This document shows, one piece after another, positions 1 through 12,945 of a stretch of DNA of 64,000 nt; the first letter of the stretch is position 1, and every line of letters starts with the position of its first letter. The stretch comes from Cryptomeria japonica (Eukaryota > Streptophyta > Pinopsida > Cupressales > Cupressaceae): contig NC_081409.1 of assembly GCF_030272615.1 (NCBI RefSeq), forward strand, positions 18,912,260-18,976,259, read 5' to 3'. The notes under the pieces were generated by a model that was not told where the DNA came from, ran no database searches, and was given only the letters and a program-made list of their open reading frames with translations. The position numbers and the translations under genes were made by a program.

Positions 1-1430
1 CCACCATACACTACCAATCAACGCCAAACCAGTTTCAAAGGTTAGATTCCATCCCTACAGAAATTAATTCAAGATTTTATATCATAACATTCACCAGAAC
101 ATGAGAGAAAAAATTCATTGCCATGGAATACCCTAGTTCAGGGTTTCATCCTTAAAAAATAGTTTGTTTTTTTTATATTAAGTATCATAGAATCACAAAG
201 CTCATTTTTTTGCTCATTTGAGCATCCACGTTTCAAACTTATTACAAATGCCAACTCCTTTCGAGAAAACTTATTACAAATACTAGCTCCTTTCGAGCAC
301 CAAACTAGAAACAACAATTGGAAGACCAAGGGTCACAACTTAGAAATCCACTTTAAACAATGTGACATATACAACCTTAAAAAACAGTTTTCACAAAAAC
401 AATCACAAATTATTCAATTCTTAACAAAATTAAGTCAAACAAAAAGAACTGGAAAGAGGATTGAAATAAATTTCCAACACATATAGTCTTTCTTAATTAT
501 TATTATTCATGTGGCCATACCAAACGCTGCAACAAGACTATTGCTGTTGTCACCAGTCTGTTTTTCACCATGAACTGTAACAAACAGTCATTAATAACTT
601 CTGAAATAATGATCATGAAGCCAATCACTTTGGTCAGAATTTATATTTCTTATCTAAAGAATGTTTCTAAAAATTATAACTAGATCGAATGGTTAAATCA
701 AAAGTTATGAGGATTTTTCCAAAACAGGTAACCCTTGGCAGGGTTTTGACAATTTTTGAAAAAACAAACATATCTTGCCAAATACTCCACAAAAATGCAT
801 AAGAAAGGATTCATTCAAATATATTTCATTAATCTATCATTAAAATATATATACATATAAAAATTACACCAAATGTGATCCTCCATGGATCTATGATAGT
901 CACAGATTCCTTGAAACCTTATGACAGTTTGAGGGTTTGATGGATAATCTTTGTCAAATCCCCTCCAAATTGCTCCACCCCCTTTATCTCGACCAAAAAT
1001 GGTTTTATAAACCATTTCCAAGTCCTCCTAACTACTTTAACCACCTCATGACCAGTGGATTGCATTCTTACACTTTTGTTGCACTTTCTGGCAATGTTGC
1101 AACTTCGCATTTTTTATAATTTTTGATAAATTACTACTACACTTCACCCTGGCCTTCATGGACACCCCTAACTTTTTATAATGGATTAAATTTTATAAAT
1201 TATAACATTTCAAACCTTTTTGGATTTTCTTCACACTTTGACCATAGTTGACCCTATCAGGACCTATTAGGTCTCTTGATACAAAATGGCTCATGAAGGC
1301 TTACAACATGAATTATTTTGATACAAATGGTCTCTTGTGACCTTATAATCATTAATGGAACATTAAAAATAAAGAAAAATGTGGTTTGTATTCATGATAC
1401 ATCTCCATGGATAGGTGCCCCTACACCAGA
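1..1430. other. AT-rich intergenic DNA, no gene recognised
   Basis: Only short frames below 70 codons occur on either strand. I see no retroelement motif, RNA gene or promoter that I can support. A gypsy gag relic begins just to the right, so part of this stretch may be its lost 5' region, but no LTR end or primer-binding site could be placed. Confidence 0.5.
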
Positions 1431-1559
1431 CAGATTGCGGATTGGAGGCAGGTTGCACGGGTGTTCAATAGATTGTTGAGGAAGAGGCAATTGAAAGCAG
1501 TAGTTAGATCAACAAGTTGAGGCAATTTATTGGAGTGGAAGAGGCGATGCCGCTTAGAA

Positions 1560-1925
1560 GGGAAAACCCCCGGAGGGTAGAGTAGATGATGACGAACTTC
1601 AAGAATGAAGTGAGGAATGAAATCTAGAATGCATTGGCTAGTTTGCGGAGGAACCCTGAATCTGAGGATGAGTATGAAGAATCTGGTGAAGAGCTTGAAG
1701 AGAATGAAGGACTAGAAGATAAAAGAGAGGAAATATTCCTGAGAGAAGTGGCACAAGTGAGTAAAGTTCATAAAGTTGAATTTTCAAATTATTCTGGAAC
1801 ACTGGACCCAAAGGATCTGATTGACTGGATTAGAGAGTTGGAGGATTACTTTTAGTTTGAGGATGTCAAGGACCTACAGAGAGTGTGTTGGCACAAACTA
1901 AGTTGAAAGGACATGCTATGAAGAT
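1560..1925 (+). pseudogene. Ty3/gypsy gag N-terminal relic (gypsy B, left part)
   Basis: An acidic segment (SEDEYEESGEELEENEG) is followed by a typical gypsy gag start: a KVEF-NYSGTLDP patch, then DWIRELEDYF and a stop at 1853-1855 where a glutamine is expected (YF*FED). Another TAG lies upstream (NEI*NAL), again a likely glutamine. The frame reaches the LKGHA gag motif near 1900-1917 and then leaves gag sequence at the foreign insert starting at 1938. The continuation is found at 3352. Non-functional. Family assignment rests on the gag motif order and on the protease fragment farther right. Confidence 0.7.
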
Positions 1926-1937
1926 TAACATGATGAT

Positions 1938-3351
1938 TGTTGGCATTCGCATGAAGATTGCATTAATGATATGTTATGTTTTCATTGATGTCAATTAACC
2001 TATAATGATATTGTTGTTATTGCTGATATTGTTGATATTGTTTTGTAGCCGATAGGAAGAGCTAAGTGAAGGAAACTGTAAAATGGTATGAAAGTTTGTG
2101 AATTGAACCGGTAATCGGTAAAAGGTTAAGTAAAAGGTAAAACCCTATCTAACCGGTAAACCCTACCTATTGTTTTTGTTAAAACCCTAATCGATTAAGT
2201 TTGGCGAATTGGTTATGTTGGTTTATGATATGATGATGAGCGGTAGTGATGATGACACATATGATTATTGCATGAAGACAATTTCAAGTGTTTTTGGCAT
2301 GTTGTTGTAACAATTTTTTGTCTAGGGAATGAGAAAAGTGTATTGCATATAATGCAAAGCACGTGATGAGTTATTGAGATCGATGAAGAGGTGATTAAGG
2401 AGTGGTCGAGGATTTCTTGATTAATGTGCAAAGATTGCTATGTAATCCAACGGTCATACTTGAACTGACTTGTTTACAGACTCTATGAGAATTAGATTTA
2501 TGCTATGTTATCAACCTAATTAATTTTTTTATAAGGACGATGAAGTTGTTTAGTTGAGTGAGTTGGCAGAGATCAGTTGAGTGTGTGGTTGCCAAACTGA
2601 ATGATGTGTCTGCAGTTTGAGTAAATGTATATAGGAGCATAAAAGGATTTGATCAAGCAAGTGTAGTTCTATTCAGATAGATCAAGCAAACTCCTGTTGT
2701 TTTCTAACAATTACAGTAGAATTGAAATTCCTTTATTGGGTAAGCTCTAACAAGCTTGGTGACTTTTCAAATCCTCTAACAAGGTGATCCATTAGCTTAG
2801 ATTTTCAAATATTCTACCAAGGTTACTCCTTACAGGGTATTGATTCTAACAAGGCATTTGTAGTCAATCCCTTAACCGGGTGGTTCTTAACATGATCAAT
2901 TCTTAACAGGACTTTTGGAAAGGTTTAATAGGATTGGCTCCTAATAGGGAAAACTTCAGAAGAGTTCAGATAGTTATCTTGTGAGTCTCATCTCACTGTG
3001 GTTTTTCCCATTTGGGTTTCCACATCAAAAATATTTGTGTCAAGTGGTGAATGTTTTGTGGTTACGATCTTATGATTTATTTGATTAACTACTTAACTAT
3101 TTTTTATAAGTCATGATAACCGGAAGCATTGTAGAAATTAAGTTTGTTGACATATGATTAAGCATTTGGATGTTTATAAGTTTAATGTTGTTTACTGTTA
3201 ATTTGTTGTAACGGTCAGCCAGTTTATCCTATGAGTTTTTATCTTGACAGTGCTATTTCATTAATAAGTTTACTTTGAAAGATTAATTTTGAGTTTGGGA
3301 AGTTTCTTATCAGTAATCAACTGGATACTTATCCTTTCATCATACCATCAC
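1938..3351 (+). mobile_element. Solo LTR in gypsy B, copia-type
   Basis: It starts TGTTGGCATT, has the internal copia-LTR phrase around 2985-3035 (stop-rich 'gtggtttttcccatttgggt'), and ends near CATCATACCATCA. Its internal phrase and its 3' end match, in reverse complement, the solo LTR at 13526-14919, so the two belong to one family. No internal coding region lies between the ends, so it is a solo LTR. It interrupts the gag frame. There is no clean 5 bp target duplication; instead a gag segment of about 52 bp occurs on both sides (1867-1917 and 3352-3403), which is unusual. Confidence 0.65.
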
Positions 3352-4935
3352 AAGGACCTGCAAAGAGTCTGGTTGGCACAAACTAAATTGAAAGGACATG
3401 CTACCTTGTGGTGGGAAGAATTGTAGAAAGAAAAAGTAGAGAATGGTGAATTGAAGATCACTTGGTGGAGACAAATGGTTGCAAGATTGAATGCCAAGTT
3501 CATACTAGGAGACTATGAGTTGGAATTGTTCAAGGAGTTGCAAAACCCGAAATAGAGAAACGTGACTATAAAAGAATATACTAAGGAATTCTACAAGGTG
3601 GAGATTAGATCTAGACATAGAGAGATGGACAAGAAAATGTGGCAAGGTATATAAATGGACATGCATTTAACATTTAGGATGAGATGAGCATGTTGATGAT
3701 TTCCACAGTTGAAGAAGCTTACTAGTATGCTTTGAAGACCGAGGAGAAGGTGAGAAGAAGACATAACCCTAGAGGAAAGGATAAATTCAAATGACAGATG
3801 GGTGACATTATAAAGAAACTGGTTGAGGAAGATGAATCAAAACCTAAGTGGAGTAAAAAACCGAAACAAAAAACACAGAGGAAGGGTAGTGGTAGTATCG
3901 ATAGAGAATTCCTCGACAAATGTTTCAAGTGTGGAGAATCCAGACAAATTCTATGAATGTAAGCAGAGAATAAAAAGAAGTTGTGTAGGAAATGAGGACC
4001 CAGAAGGTGAAGGTATTGGATCTGATTGTGCACCGGAGCAAGGAGAATACCTTATGTTCAGAAGAAAGGATACCAGATCTACTCAGAGGAAGAGTCTTTT
4101 CTAGATTGTCTGCAAATCAAGTGGTAAGTATTTTAAGGTTATTGTGGATAGTGGAAGTACTGATAATTTGGTATTTGAGGATATGGTTGTGAATCTTGGA
4201 TTAAAGAGGCTTGAGAATCCTTGTCCTTATGAGGTGAGTTGGTTACACGACGATCAAAAGATAGAAGTCAAGGAATAGTGTTTGCTAAATTTTAATATTG
4301 GGTCTTTCAAGGATGAGGTTTTGTGTGATGTTGTATCTATGAGTGCTTGTCATGTCTTGTTAGGAAGACCTTGGCAGTTTGATAGAGGAGTTATTTATGA
4401 CTATAGAAGAAACCTAGTCACTATTGAGAAGGATGGGCATAAGTTCACATTGATTTCCTTGAAGGAGAAAGAGTAGGAGGTGAAGAATCTGAACCTTGAG
4501 AAGAGTTGTAGTACTAAGAAACTAGTTGTAGAGGTTATACCAGAAGGTTCATAGAAATATCTGATAAAGTCGGTTGTAGAGGTTATACTAGAGGGTGCCA
4601 TGAGTTTGTAGAAGGATTTGATAGATAAACTTGATGGATAGATGGAATCGGATGACAGAGAGCTTATGGTGACAAACCGAATGAATTCTTATGGTAGAAA
4701 CAAATTAGAATTGTAGAAGAAAGAGAGCAATAAACAGAAACAATGTGCAGATCTGAAGAAAAGGAAAAGAAAGAAAGAGAGTTAGGGGTTAGAGAAGTCG
4801 ATTGAGATACCTGAGGCACTAAAGAAGAAGATGGAAGATAAGGAAGATGTTTGGATCAGAAATGAGCATGGGTTCTTTATCCCGAATCCTTTTAAATGTT
4901 CACGAGTTGCCTCTCATGGAATATTTCTTCCTACC
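3352..4935 (+). pseudogene. Ty3/gypsy gag-protease relic (gypsy B, right part)
   Basis: Translated across frames this gives the gag body (LKGHATLWWEEL, then LNAKFILGDYELELFKELQNP and VTIKEYTKEFYK), a broken zinc knuckle (CFKCGE only) and a retroviral-type aspartic protease (VDSGSTDNLVFEDMV near 4144-4188, MSACHVLLGRPWQFDRG near 4339-4390). A lysine-rich tail ends near FFIPNPFKCSR at about 4870-4905. Several TAG codons replace expected glutamines (EEL*KEK, NPK*RNV). No reverse transcriptase, RNase H or integrase follows, so the element was either a gag-protease-only derivative or has lost pol by deletion. The same protease layout recurs in the chromovirus at 49.2-50.1 kb. Confidence 0.75.
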
Positions 4936-7450
4936 TGAATGTCTGATGCAGGAGCATCCCTGTCTTTGAGCAATCTTGCATCAACTAAAAATATTTCCTT
5001 TTAATTTAGTTCATTGTGCATTTTTTTGTGTTTTTACCGGTTGGTACTGGTAGTTGCTTTCATTTCATTACAAATCTTATTTTCAATTTCCAGGCTGGTT
5101 CATGTGCTTAGTTGTAGATTTTTCAGTCCATTGGGATTCTTTTCTGGTCAATTATCGCTTCCGAATGTTTCGGGACAATTCTTGTGCTTACTGGTTGGCT
5201 TTCCTTCATTATCGAAGAAATTCTTGGCGTGTGCATCTATTTCAGGTCTTGTCCGATGTTCTTTGGAATGTGGTCGACCTTCCTGTTTAACCACACTTCT
5301 TGGTTTCTATTTTCATAAAGAATTTCTTTCATTCTTGGGGCCGACCTAGTTACATGTTTCATTTTCCTACATTGGAAAATGTAATCTTTTGAGGCCGACT
5401 CGGATATGTTTTGAAGGGTATATATAGGGTATTATGTGATCATTTTTATCATCAGAGGAAGTAGAATTGAGAATAAGGATGGAGATTCACAATTAGTGAT
5501 CCGGTTGATTCTTAGAGTCCCAGTTGGATTGTATCTAGCTTGAGGTCTGCATGTAACTAGTTAACTACCAGATGTTCTATGATGATTATATGATGATAGC
5601 TAGTTGGTTGCTGGAAGTTTTAAGGAAATAATATTATCTGTTAATGTTATCTTTCTATATTTTCTTGTTGTTTTCATTGTAAAACTCTTGCTGCATAAGC
5701 CAGTCATCTCTCTTTGAGAGTTTCATTAGTTATAGTTGCACCAGCAATTGATGCCATATTAATTTGCAATTGCTAAAAATGCTTCACAATTGCCAGAAGG
5801 GGTCAAAATTGAATTTTTGTTTGTCGTTTCTCAGTTACTTGACTTTGTGTTCTTAACCCATCAATTTTTCTCAATTCTAGAAAATTTCATATTTTTGCAT
5901 AAAATGTTTCTAATCCAATGGTAGGAAGGGTAATTTTGAAGATTCCAGGTACCAGGATGAGGAAAAAGCATATCAAAGAAAGAGAAAACTTCTATCTTCT
6001 ATCCTTTCCTTCTGCCTAAATTTTTTAAAAAATAATTAAAAAATTAGCATAAATGATGCACAATTGCTCTGTCAGAAATTCACAATTGTGTTGACAAAAA
6101 TTTGCAATTGATCAGTTATTAGTTCGAAATTGATTAGATAGTAATTCACATTTGTGAGAATAGAGTAAAATGATTCTATTTCAATTGATTTGTTTTCTCT
6201 ATGAGTAATTGTCTCTATTTTTTAAAACAAAGAGGTGAAATTTGTAACCAACTTTGAAGAGTCATAACTTTTCACTCCGCACTCGAAATTGCAAACTGCT
6301 TACACCATTAGAAAGATCTCCAATCTAGCTCTAGTTTCAGTCCTTTTTGGACTTGCCAATGACAATGTCCTTAAAGGACCGTTCAAATTTTTGAGGGCTA
6401 AAAATGCTCCAAAGACCTTCGAAAATGCAGTTTACAAATATATAGGAAATACCAAAAATTATATTTTTGATATTTTTGAAATTTGTAACCGGAAAAGAAA
6501 AAGAAAATTACACTGGAGAGCCCACCATGTGCCTACTAATCTTTTCTGGTCTTCTTGCAAGGGTAGCTTAGAAACTTTCATTCTGGTACATTTAAAATAA
6601 ACCACAAACAATTTGTTTTCTTTTTCACAATTGCTATCAGGTATAAAATGAACACCATGTTTTTCATGGAGCAACATCTCCATTTAGACTAGACAATTTT
6701 GCAATTGGGGTTAAAAAGAACAGTGTTTTGCATCTTTGTGAGGCAATAGGTACATTCTCTCCCCTCTTTTGGGTGATCAAAAAGCCAGACCCACCTCTTT
6801 TATGCTTTGTTTCAATTTTTGCATTATGATAAAAGCCATTAGAAGGTCCACCTCCCAAGTAGCCCATAAGGCCAAGTGAGAGGGAACGACCTAAAGTGGT
6901 AACAGCTAATGCCAACTATTCCAAACCACTATAAAATAAATATGTTTGCAATGAAAATTGTAAGAAATGGGTGCTAGAATGGCATAGCGAGGATTAAATT
7001 CACCGGATCTATGCCCACTCAAACGAAAGCCTGATTAAAAACCTAAGGATCTAGAGGCCAAACCAAGTCAGTAATCAAACACTTGAATTATCACTGTGCA
7101 AGGGTGGGGAATAATCCAGCCCCAAGACACTCACCATTTATCTCCCAGGATAACGAGCCAATTGAGGAGCGATCTTCTTTGGTCTAATTTATGGGAAAAG
7201 GCAAAAAAACGAGCGCACCCTAGGGTGTGACAGGGTTGTTTGAGCTGACAGAGTATCAAGATGTGCGTTGTGATAATACATGTGATATTTGACCTTAGAA
7301 GAGTCTTCTTGATGTGCTATCAAATTGCCAAAATACTATCAAAAACAAAATGGGATCTGAAAAAGATCTCAACATTCATGGGGATTTGAAAAAGTCATTT
7401 TAAAGAAGTGCTCTCTTTGTTTAGTTTATATTGTTTTCTTTGCTTGCTAC
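4936..7450. other. Non-coding DNA between gypsy B and copia A
   Basis: No protein is recognisable. A TATA-like stretch (gggtatatataggg, about 5418-5431) sits in DNA that could be the 3' LTR of gypsy B, but no LTR ends were found. Around 6840-6960 there is a purine/pyrimidine phrase ending in 'ccaaaccactataaa' that resembles the 5' leader of the Tat-like element (about 38130-38190), so a decayed Tat leader may be present. CAATTG is clustered at 5745-6707. Confidence 0.4.
5745..6707. repeat. Cluster of CAATTG palindromes
   Basis: CAATTG occurs at about 5745, 5766, 5787, 6061, 6083, 6105, 6182, 6626 and 6702, often as GCAATTG or CACAATTG and three times at spacings of roughly 21-22 bases. No coding meaning is visible. 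Confidence 0.5.
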
Positions 7451-7619
7451 TATGTCTTTGAAATATAAAACATTAACAAGATCAAACCCCTCAAAAAATT
7501 TAATTCTTAATATCAACAAGATTAAAACCCCACAACAAACAAGCTTGTCAAGATCAACAAATCAGTCAAACATTGCAACATTCTAGAAATGGAGAAGTAA
7601 ATCGGTGTCCTACAATAGT

Positions 7620-8860
7620 TTAAAGGTTCATGTTTTAATGTCAATGTGAAATGCTATAAATGTCAAGAGTTTAGAAATATTAAGAAGAATTGTAAGCACA
7701 GGAAAATCAAGCAGAAAAAGACAACTCCTAATCATAAATCGGTAGTTAAATCGGAACAAGAAGCTGCAGCAGACAAAAAGAAAGAAGACAAACCGATTTG
7801 GGTTGAGAAAGACAAAAACAAAGCAAAATCGAGTTTGATTGTGCAGACTGCCCTACATGAAGGAAGAAGAAACTTGTGGGTTGTAGCTAGTCGTTGTTCC
7901 AACCATATGAACAGTGATAAAAAGAAATTTATCGAGCTTGAAGATTGGAGTGGAGGCTCAGTAAGATTTGGAGATAACTCCTCCATCAAGATAAAAGGCA
8001 AAGGTACTGTGAATATAGATGGAAAATTGAAGACACATGATGCGTATTATGTAGAAGGTCTAAAACACAATTTTCTAGGTGTGAGTTAGAAGTGTGATAA
8101 AGGATATAAATTCACTTTTGACTCTACCAGTTGCTAGATAAGAAAAGAAAGTACCGGTCAGATTGTAGCAGAAGGTAAAAGAACATATGGAAATGTGTAT
8201 AATCTAAAGGAATTTTATGAGTCCAAATGCATGATGGGATAGGTGGATGAGAGTTGGCTATGGAACAGAAGATTAGGACACATAAACTTTGACAATTTGA
8301 TCAAAGTAAGAAAGAAAAGTTGTGAGAGACACATACCAGAGATCATCAAACCGATAAGCACATTTTGTGATGAATGTGTAAAAGGGAAGCAAACTAAGGT
8401 GACCTTCAAGACTAAATAACATAATACTTAAAGGCCACTTGAACTTGTGCACACTGATTTATGTCGACCATTTATAACAAGAGGACTAGCAGGTGAGAGA
8501 TATTTCATGCTCTTCATTGATGAATTTTCAAGAATGGCATGGGTCACTTTCCTATAGGACAAATCTCAAGCCTTTGAAAGATTCAAGATCTTTAGGAAGA
8601 TGGTTGAGAGGGAAAGTGGATGCAACATGAAATGCCTAAGATCTGATTAGGGTGGAGAGTTCATATCAAATGAGTTAGAAGACTACTGGGAGAGACATGG
8701 AATAACAAGGTAGTATTTAGCTCCAAGGACACCACAACAAAATGGTGTGGTAGAAAGGAAGAACAAGACAATTAAGGAGATGGCTAGAACCATGTTGAAT
8801 GAGGCAAACCTACAAGATATGTATTGGAGGGAAGTTGTTCATACTGCAGTGTATACTTTG
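7620..8860 (+). pseudogene. Copia A gag end, protease and integrase core (decayed)
   Basis: A zinc knuckle with its histidine lost (CYKCQEFRNIKKNC) is followed by a basic linker, a damaged protease active site (WVVASRCSNHM where the relative has [11 protein letters not shown]), VRFGDNS and the YVEGLKHN motif. Integrase follows: [15 protein letters not shown], a CDECVKGKQTK zinc-binding half, HTDLC, DEFSRMAWVTF, and [14 protein letters not shown] containing the catalytic glutamate. In-frame stops lie at 8087 and about 8239, 8557, 8647 and 8712; three of these align with glutamine in the intact relative. The frame is cut at codon VYT|L by the solo LTR at 8861. Confidence 0.85.
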
Positions 8861-9654
8861 TGTAGACACCTAAAATTGTCGTGTCTAATTAAATAAAGAT
8901 TTTTATTTATTTAATAATTTAAGCCTAATTCTTCTATTAATTAAATAAATCTTTATTTATTTAATTAATTCATTTATCCTCTTCTATCCTTATTTATCAT
9001 TTAAATAAATAAATTTATTTATTTAAATTATCCTTTTCCTAAATTAAATAAATACTTTTATTTATTTAATTGATCCCACTTCTTCTATTAATTAAATGAA
9101 TCTTTATTTATTTAATTAATTTATTAGCCTTTTCCACCCATGACACATGTCATTCATCTCTTAATTCCTACACTACCTACCCTCTCATTATTTTCTTATT
9201 TCTTTTACCTACCCTCTAATCATAGCCGACCATTTATCTTTTACACCTCTCAATCTTACCCCTCCATTTCTTATAGTGTCTTCTATATAAGGAGATGCTT
9301 CTTTCATTATCAACCCTAATCATTCTAATCAGCTATTCAACCCTAATTGATGCTTTGGAACTTTCATGTGAGATCAAGCCTACTTGCAACCATATTTCCA
9401 TTCTTTGTTGAGTGCTTGTGCACACATAAAATCTGAGAGCAAATATGTCAAGAAAGATCAATGGAGATAGGAAGAATGGAGATCCAAACCCTATTGGACA
9501 TGTGATGGTATAATCTTTGTGATTTCATTTGATTTGCATTGTCTTAGGTAATCTGCATATGTTATGGTGGATCTTTGTTGTTGTTAGGCTAGGGTTTTGT
9601 GGTCGAATTCATTTAGCCTTTCAATATTATTATTATCCATTTTCACCATAAACA
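8861..9654 (+). mobile_element. Solo LTR of the Tat/Ogre-like family
   Basis: It begins TGTAGACACC and ends CATAAACA, and is flanked by the 5 bp duplication CTTTG (8856-8860 and 9655-9659). It interrupts the copia A integrase exactly; removing it and one CTTTG restores the reading (VYTLNWVQ). It is the same LTR as 36010-36815 and 55016-55840, so the family has moved more than once here. The U3 part is a series of AT-rich palindromes. TATATAA at 9284-9290 is the likely LTR promoter. No internal region remains, which fits LTR-LTR recombination. Confidence 0.92.
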
Positions 9655-9659
9655 CTTTG

Positions 9660-10333
9660 AACTGGGTTCAGTTGAGAATAACCAGCAATGTGACACCTTA
9701 TGAACTGTGGTATGAACATAAACCATCAGTCGAGTACTTTAAGTTGTTTGGGAGTAAATGCTTCATCAAAAGAGATCAGGATGGTTTGGGCAACTTTGAT
9801 TCTAGGGGTGATGAAGGTATTTTCCTTGGATACTCAACTCACAGTAAGGCCTATAAATGTTACAACAAAAGACTAAGAAGAGTCATTGAGAGTGTGAATG
9901 TGAGAGTAGATGAGGACATGCTTAAAGGAAGAAATAATCAAGTCATTTGGTATGATGATTCCAGTGATGAAGGTGAAGAAGTTCAGTCAGATAGTTAACC
10001 ACATGAAGCATCCAATAAGGTTCCCAACTAGTATGTGCAGAAAAATCACCCTGAAGATAAAATTATTTGCAATAAGAAAGATGGTGTGTAGACAAGAAAA
10101 AAACTTTCCTAGAATAATGAACATGTAAAATTCTGCCTTATGACTGAAATGGAACCCAAAAAATTCAATGAGGCCAACAAGAGTGAGAAATGGATGATTG
10201 CAATGGAAGAAGAATTGCAGTAAATTGAAAAGAACAAAACTTGGGAATTAGTTCCTAGACCAGTTGATAAGAATGTCATTGGCACAATGTGGGTACACCG
10301 AAATAAGATGAATGAATAAGAAAAGATAGTGAG
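9660..10333 (+). pseudogene. Copia A integrase C-terminus and RT start
   Basis: Continues after the solo LTR with TPYELWYEHKPSVEYFKLFG, then FIKRDQDGLGNFDSRGDEG and [19 protein letters not shown], the conserved C-terminal integrase block also seen at about 26.75-26.9 kb. An acidic linker and the RT lead-in follow ([19 protein letters not shown]). Stops near 10223 (glutamine in the relative) and 10318 break it. The solo LTR at 10339 interrupts it at the [14 protein letters not shown] point. Confidence 0.85.
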
Positions 10334-10338
10334 GCACA

Positions 10339-11594
10339 TGTTGGCAATATGGAAGAATTGATTATGTGTTGCATTGATGTTTTGTCATTGATGTCAACAC
10401 TAGCTATTATGGCAGGTTACCAACAGACAGGTTTTGGTTACCGACAAAAGATCTAGGGTTACCGTCAATAGAGACTATATGTTGGACACTTACGACATAT
10501 TTGGATCAATGGAATGTGTTTTATTATGTGTTACATGCTTCTAGAGCGTGTTTTGGTCAGATGGTATTGACTTGGTAATCAGATGCTACCATACACTCTA
10601 GTAAACCCTTACCAACATAGGTTTAAGGTTTTACTGGTAGAGCTTTTTGTTGAGAATCCTTGACAAGATGCATAAGTGGTGTTGGTGTGATTTCTAGGAT
10701 GCAGAAGATGTTCTTTGATCGTGATTCAACTAGGTGGAGACATCACTTTGGCGTGGTGGACCCAGAATAGGTCTGGTGCCTATCTAGGTTATGGATTGGT
10801 ATCATGTTAACATGTTCTCTGCACATTACCGGGATAATTGATGGATCAGTTAATGCTATTTTGGTCTAAAGACGACATGACATATCATTGTAATATGGAT
10901 ATATGTAATGAGCTTATTGTAATATCTTTAGGTGGCTGATCTAATTGGTTCAGGCCTTAGGGTTGGTATAAATCAATGTAAGATCTCATTGTAGAAGATA
11001 TATATATGTGGACATGGGAAAGGAAATGTAATGTGTGAATATTGTAATATCATTCAGGCAAAGGATTAGGTCAATCATTGAAGATCAAATTGGGTTTATG
11101 TAAGAGGTCAAAGGCCTCCGACATTGAGCTTAACCGGGACTGTAATCAGGCATGGTAGATGCTATCTCTGGCAGTTCATTCTACTGGATTATTGTCCAAA
11201 TATCTTGAGGTGGTTTTAACCTCTCTGTAGTCAGTGAGAATATTTTGTAATGAGCAGTGCGCTCTAGGCAGTGTTCCTTCTTGCATGTGTAGGGCCCTCA
11301 TTGTATCATGTACTTTCTGAAGAAGTATCATTTGACTGTGGGTAGGCTTCCCACTGTGGTTTTTTCCCTTTATCGGGTTTTCCACACACAAATCATGGTG
11401 TTATGTGGTATGGTTGCATTGTGTTGATTATCTATTTTATTGTTGACTACTAGTATCTGTTTCTGCTATTCTGGTATTTAATGTTTATGTGCTCCGGTTT
11501 AAGGTTGTATAGTGGATTAATTGTTATAATATGTTAACAACTGATTCAACCCCCCCCCCACACCCCTCTCAGTTATTCACCGGTTATCCTAACA
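10339..11594 (+). mobile_element. Solo LTR in copia A (copia-type)
   Basis: It runs from TGTTGGCAAT to ATCCTAACA. Flanks are GCACA (10334-10338) and ACACA (11595-11599), a target duplication with one change. It carries a poly-C loop framed by AACTGA and TCAGTT near the 3' end (about 11540-11575), the same device found in other LTRs here. Removing it rejoins the RT frame ([14 protein letters not shown]). There is no internal coding DNA. Confidence 0.85.
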
Positions 11595-11599
11595 ACACA

Positions 11600-12945
11600 A
11601 AGAAAGGTTAGTGTGCAAAGGATATTCTCAAGTAGAAGGTATTGATTTTGAAGAAACATTTGCACCTATGGCTAGGCTAGAACCTATTAGGATGTTTCTT
11701 TCTTTCTCTGCCTACAAAGGATATAAAGTTTATCAAGTTGATGTAAAGTCTACTTTCCTAAATAGAAATTTAGAAGAACAAGTCTACATGGAACAACTGG
11801 AAGGATTTCTATTGCATAATGTTGAAACCTTTATGTGTCGGTTAAAAAGGCTCTATACGATTTGAAGTAGGCTCCTAGAGCATGGTACTCAAGGTTGGAT
11901 AAGTACCTAAAGGAGTAAGGGTTCAGAAAAGGAAGTGCATACAACAATTTGTATGTTAAAAAAGATGGAGACCACATGATTATTGTGGTGGTATATGTGG
12001 ATAACATCATTTTTGGAGGCAACAAGGACACCCTATGTAAGGACTTTGTTGATCAAATGAAATCAGAATTTGAGATGTCAATGCTTGGAGAGCTCACATA
12101 TTTTCTTTGTTTGCATATTTCACAACATAAAAAGGGAATATTTATCTCTCAAACCAAGTATGCAAGAGATATGTTGAAGAAATTCAAAATGGAATACAAC
12201 AAACTAATAAGCACCCCCATGGTGACAGGATGCAAGTTGAGCAAGGAAGATGAATCATCGGTATTGGATTAGACATTGTATAGATCCATGATTAGTAGTT
12301 TACTATATCTTACTACCTCTAGAATGGATATAGTACAATCTGTGTGCATGGTGTCAAGATTTCAAGTAGGACCTAAATAGTCACACATGACTGTAGTCAG
12401 AAGGATCTTCAGGTACTTGCAGGGAACACTCAATTATGGAATTTGGTACCCTAAGCAAGGAGAATTCACCTTGCAAGCTTACACTAATATTGATTGGGTA
12501 GGATGCATTGATGACCAGAAGAGCACAAGTGGTGGTGCATTCTTCTTAGGTAACTAGTTGGTTTCATGCCACAACAAGAAGAAAGATTCAATCTCCTTAT
12601 CAACTATTGAAGCTAAATACATTACTACTGCAACATGCTACTCTCAAGTGCTATGGATGAAGAAAACCCTCAAGGATATTCAGTTCAAGATGGCTGATCC
12701 TATTTTTATCCGGTGTGATAATTCAAGTGCTTTTAACATCAAATATATCGGTTATGCACTCAAGGACAAAGCATATTGCCATCAAATATCATTTTCTCAG
12801 GGAGAAGGTTGAAGAATAGGAAGTCTTGATGGAATATGTTCCCACAAGAGAACAGGTGGCAGCCATCTTCACAAAACCATTACTGGTAAGCACTTTTGAG
12901 TACCTGAGACACAAGTTAGGAGTTGTGTCACCTACTTCATGCACT
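11600..12945 (+). pseudogene. Copia A reverse transcriptase and RNase H (decayed)
   Basis: RT motifs appear in order: [57 protein letters not shown] (catalytic YVDD changed to YVDN), and GTL-stage motifs up to LLYLTTSR. RNase H follows: NYGIWYP, NIDWVGCIDDQKSTSGGAFFLGN, a STIEAKYI block (ESEY in the relative) and IRCDNSSAFNI. Several TAG codons fall where the intact relative has glutamine (LK*AP, LD*TLYRSM, GPK*SH). With YVDN and many stops it cannot be active. It ends near 12945, just before the polypurine-rich 3' region. Confidence 0.88.

Noticed and set aside
5014-5349. 111-codon hydrophobic frame
   Set aside because: Composition follows T-rich DNA; an overlapping frame is equally open; no motif is present.
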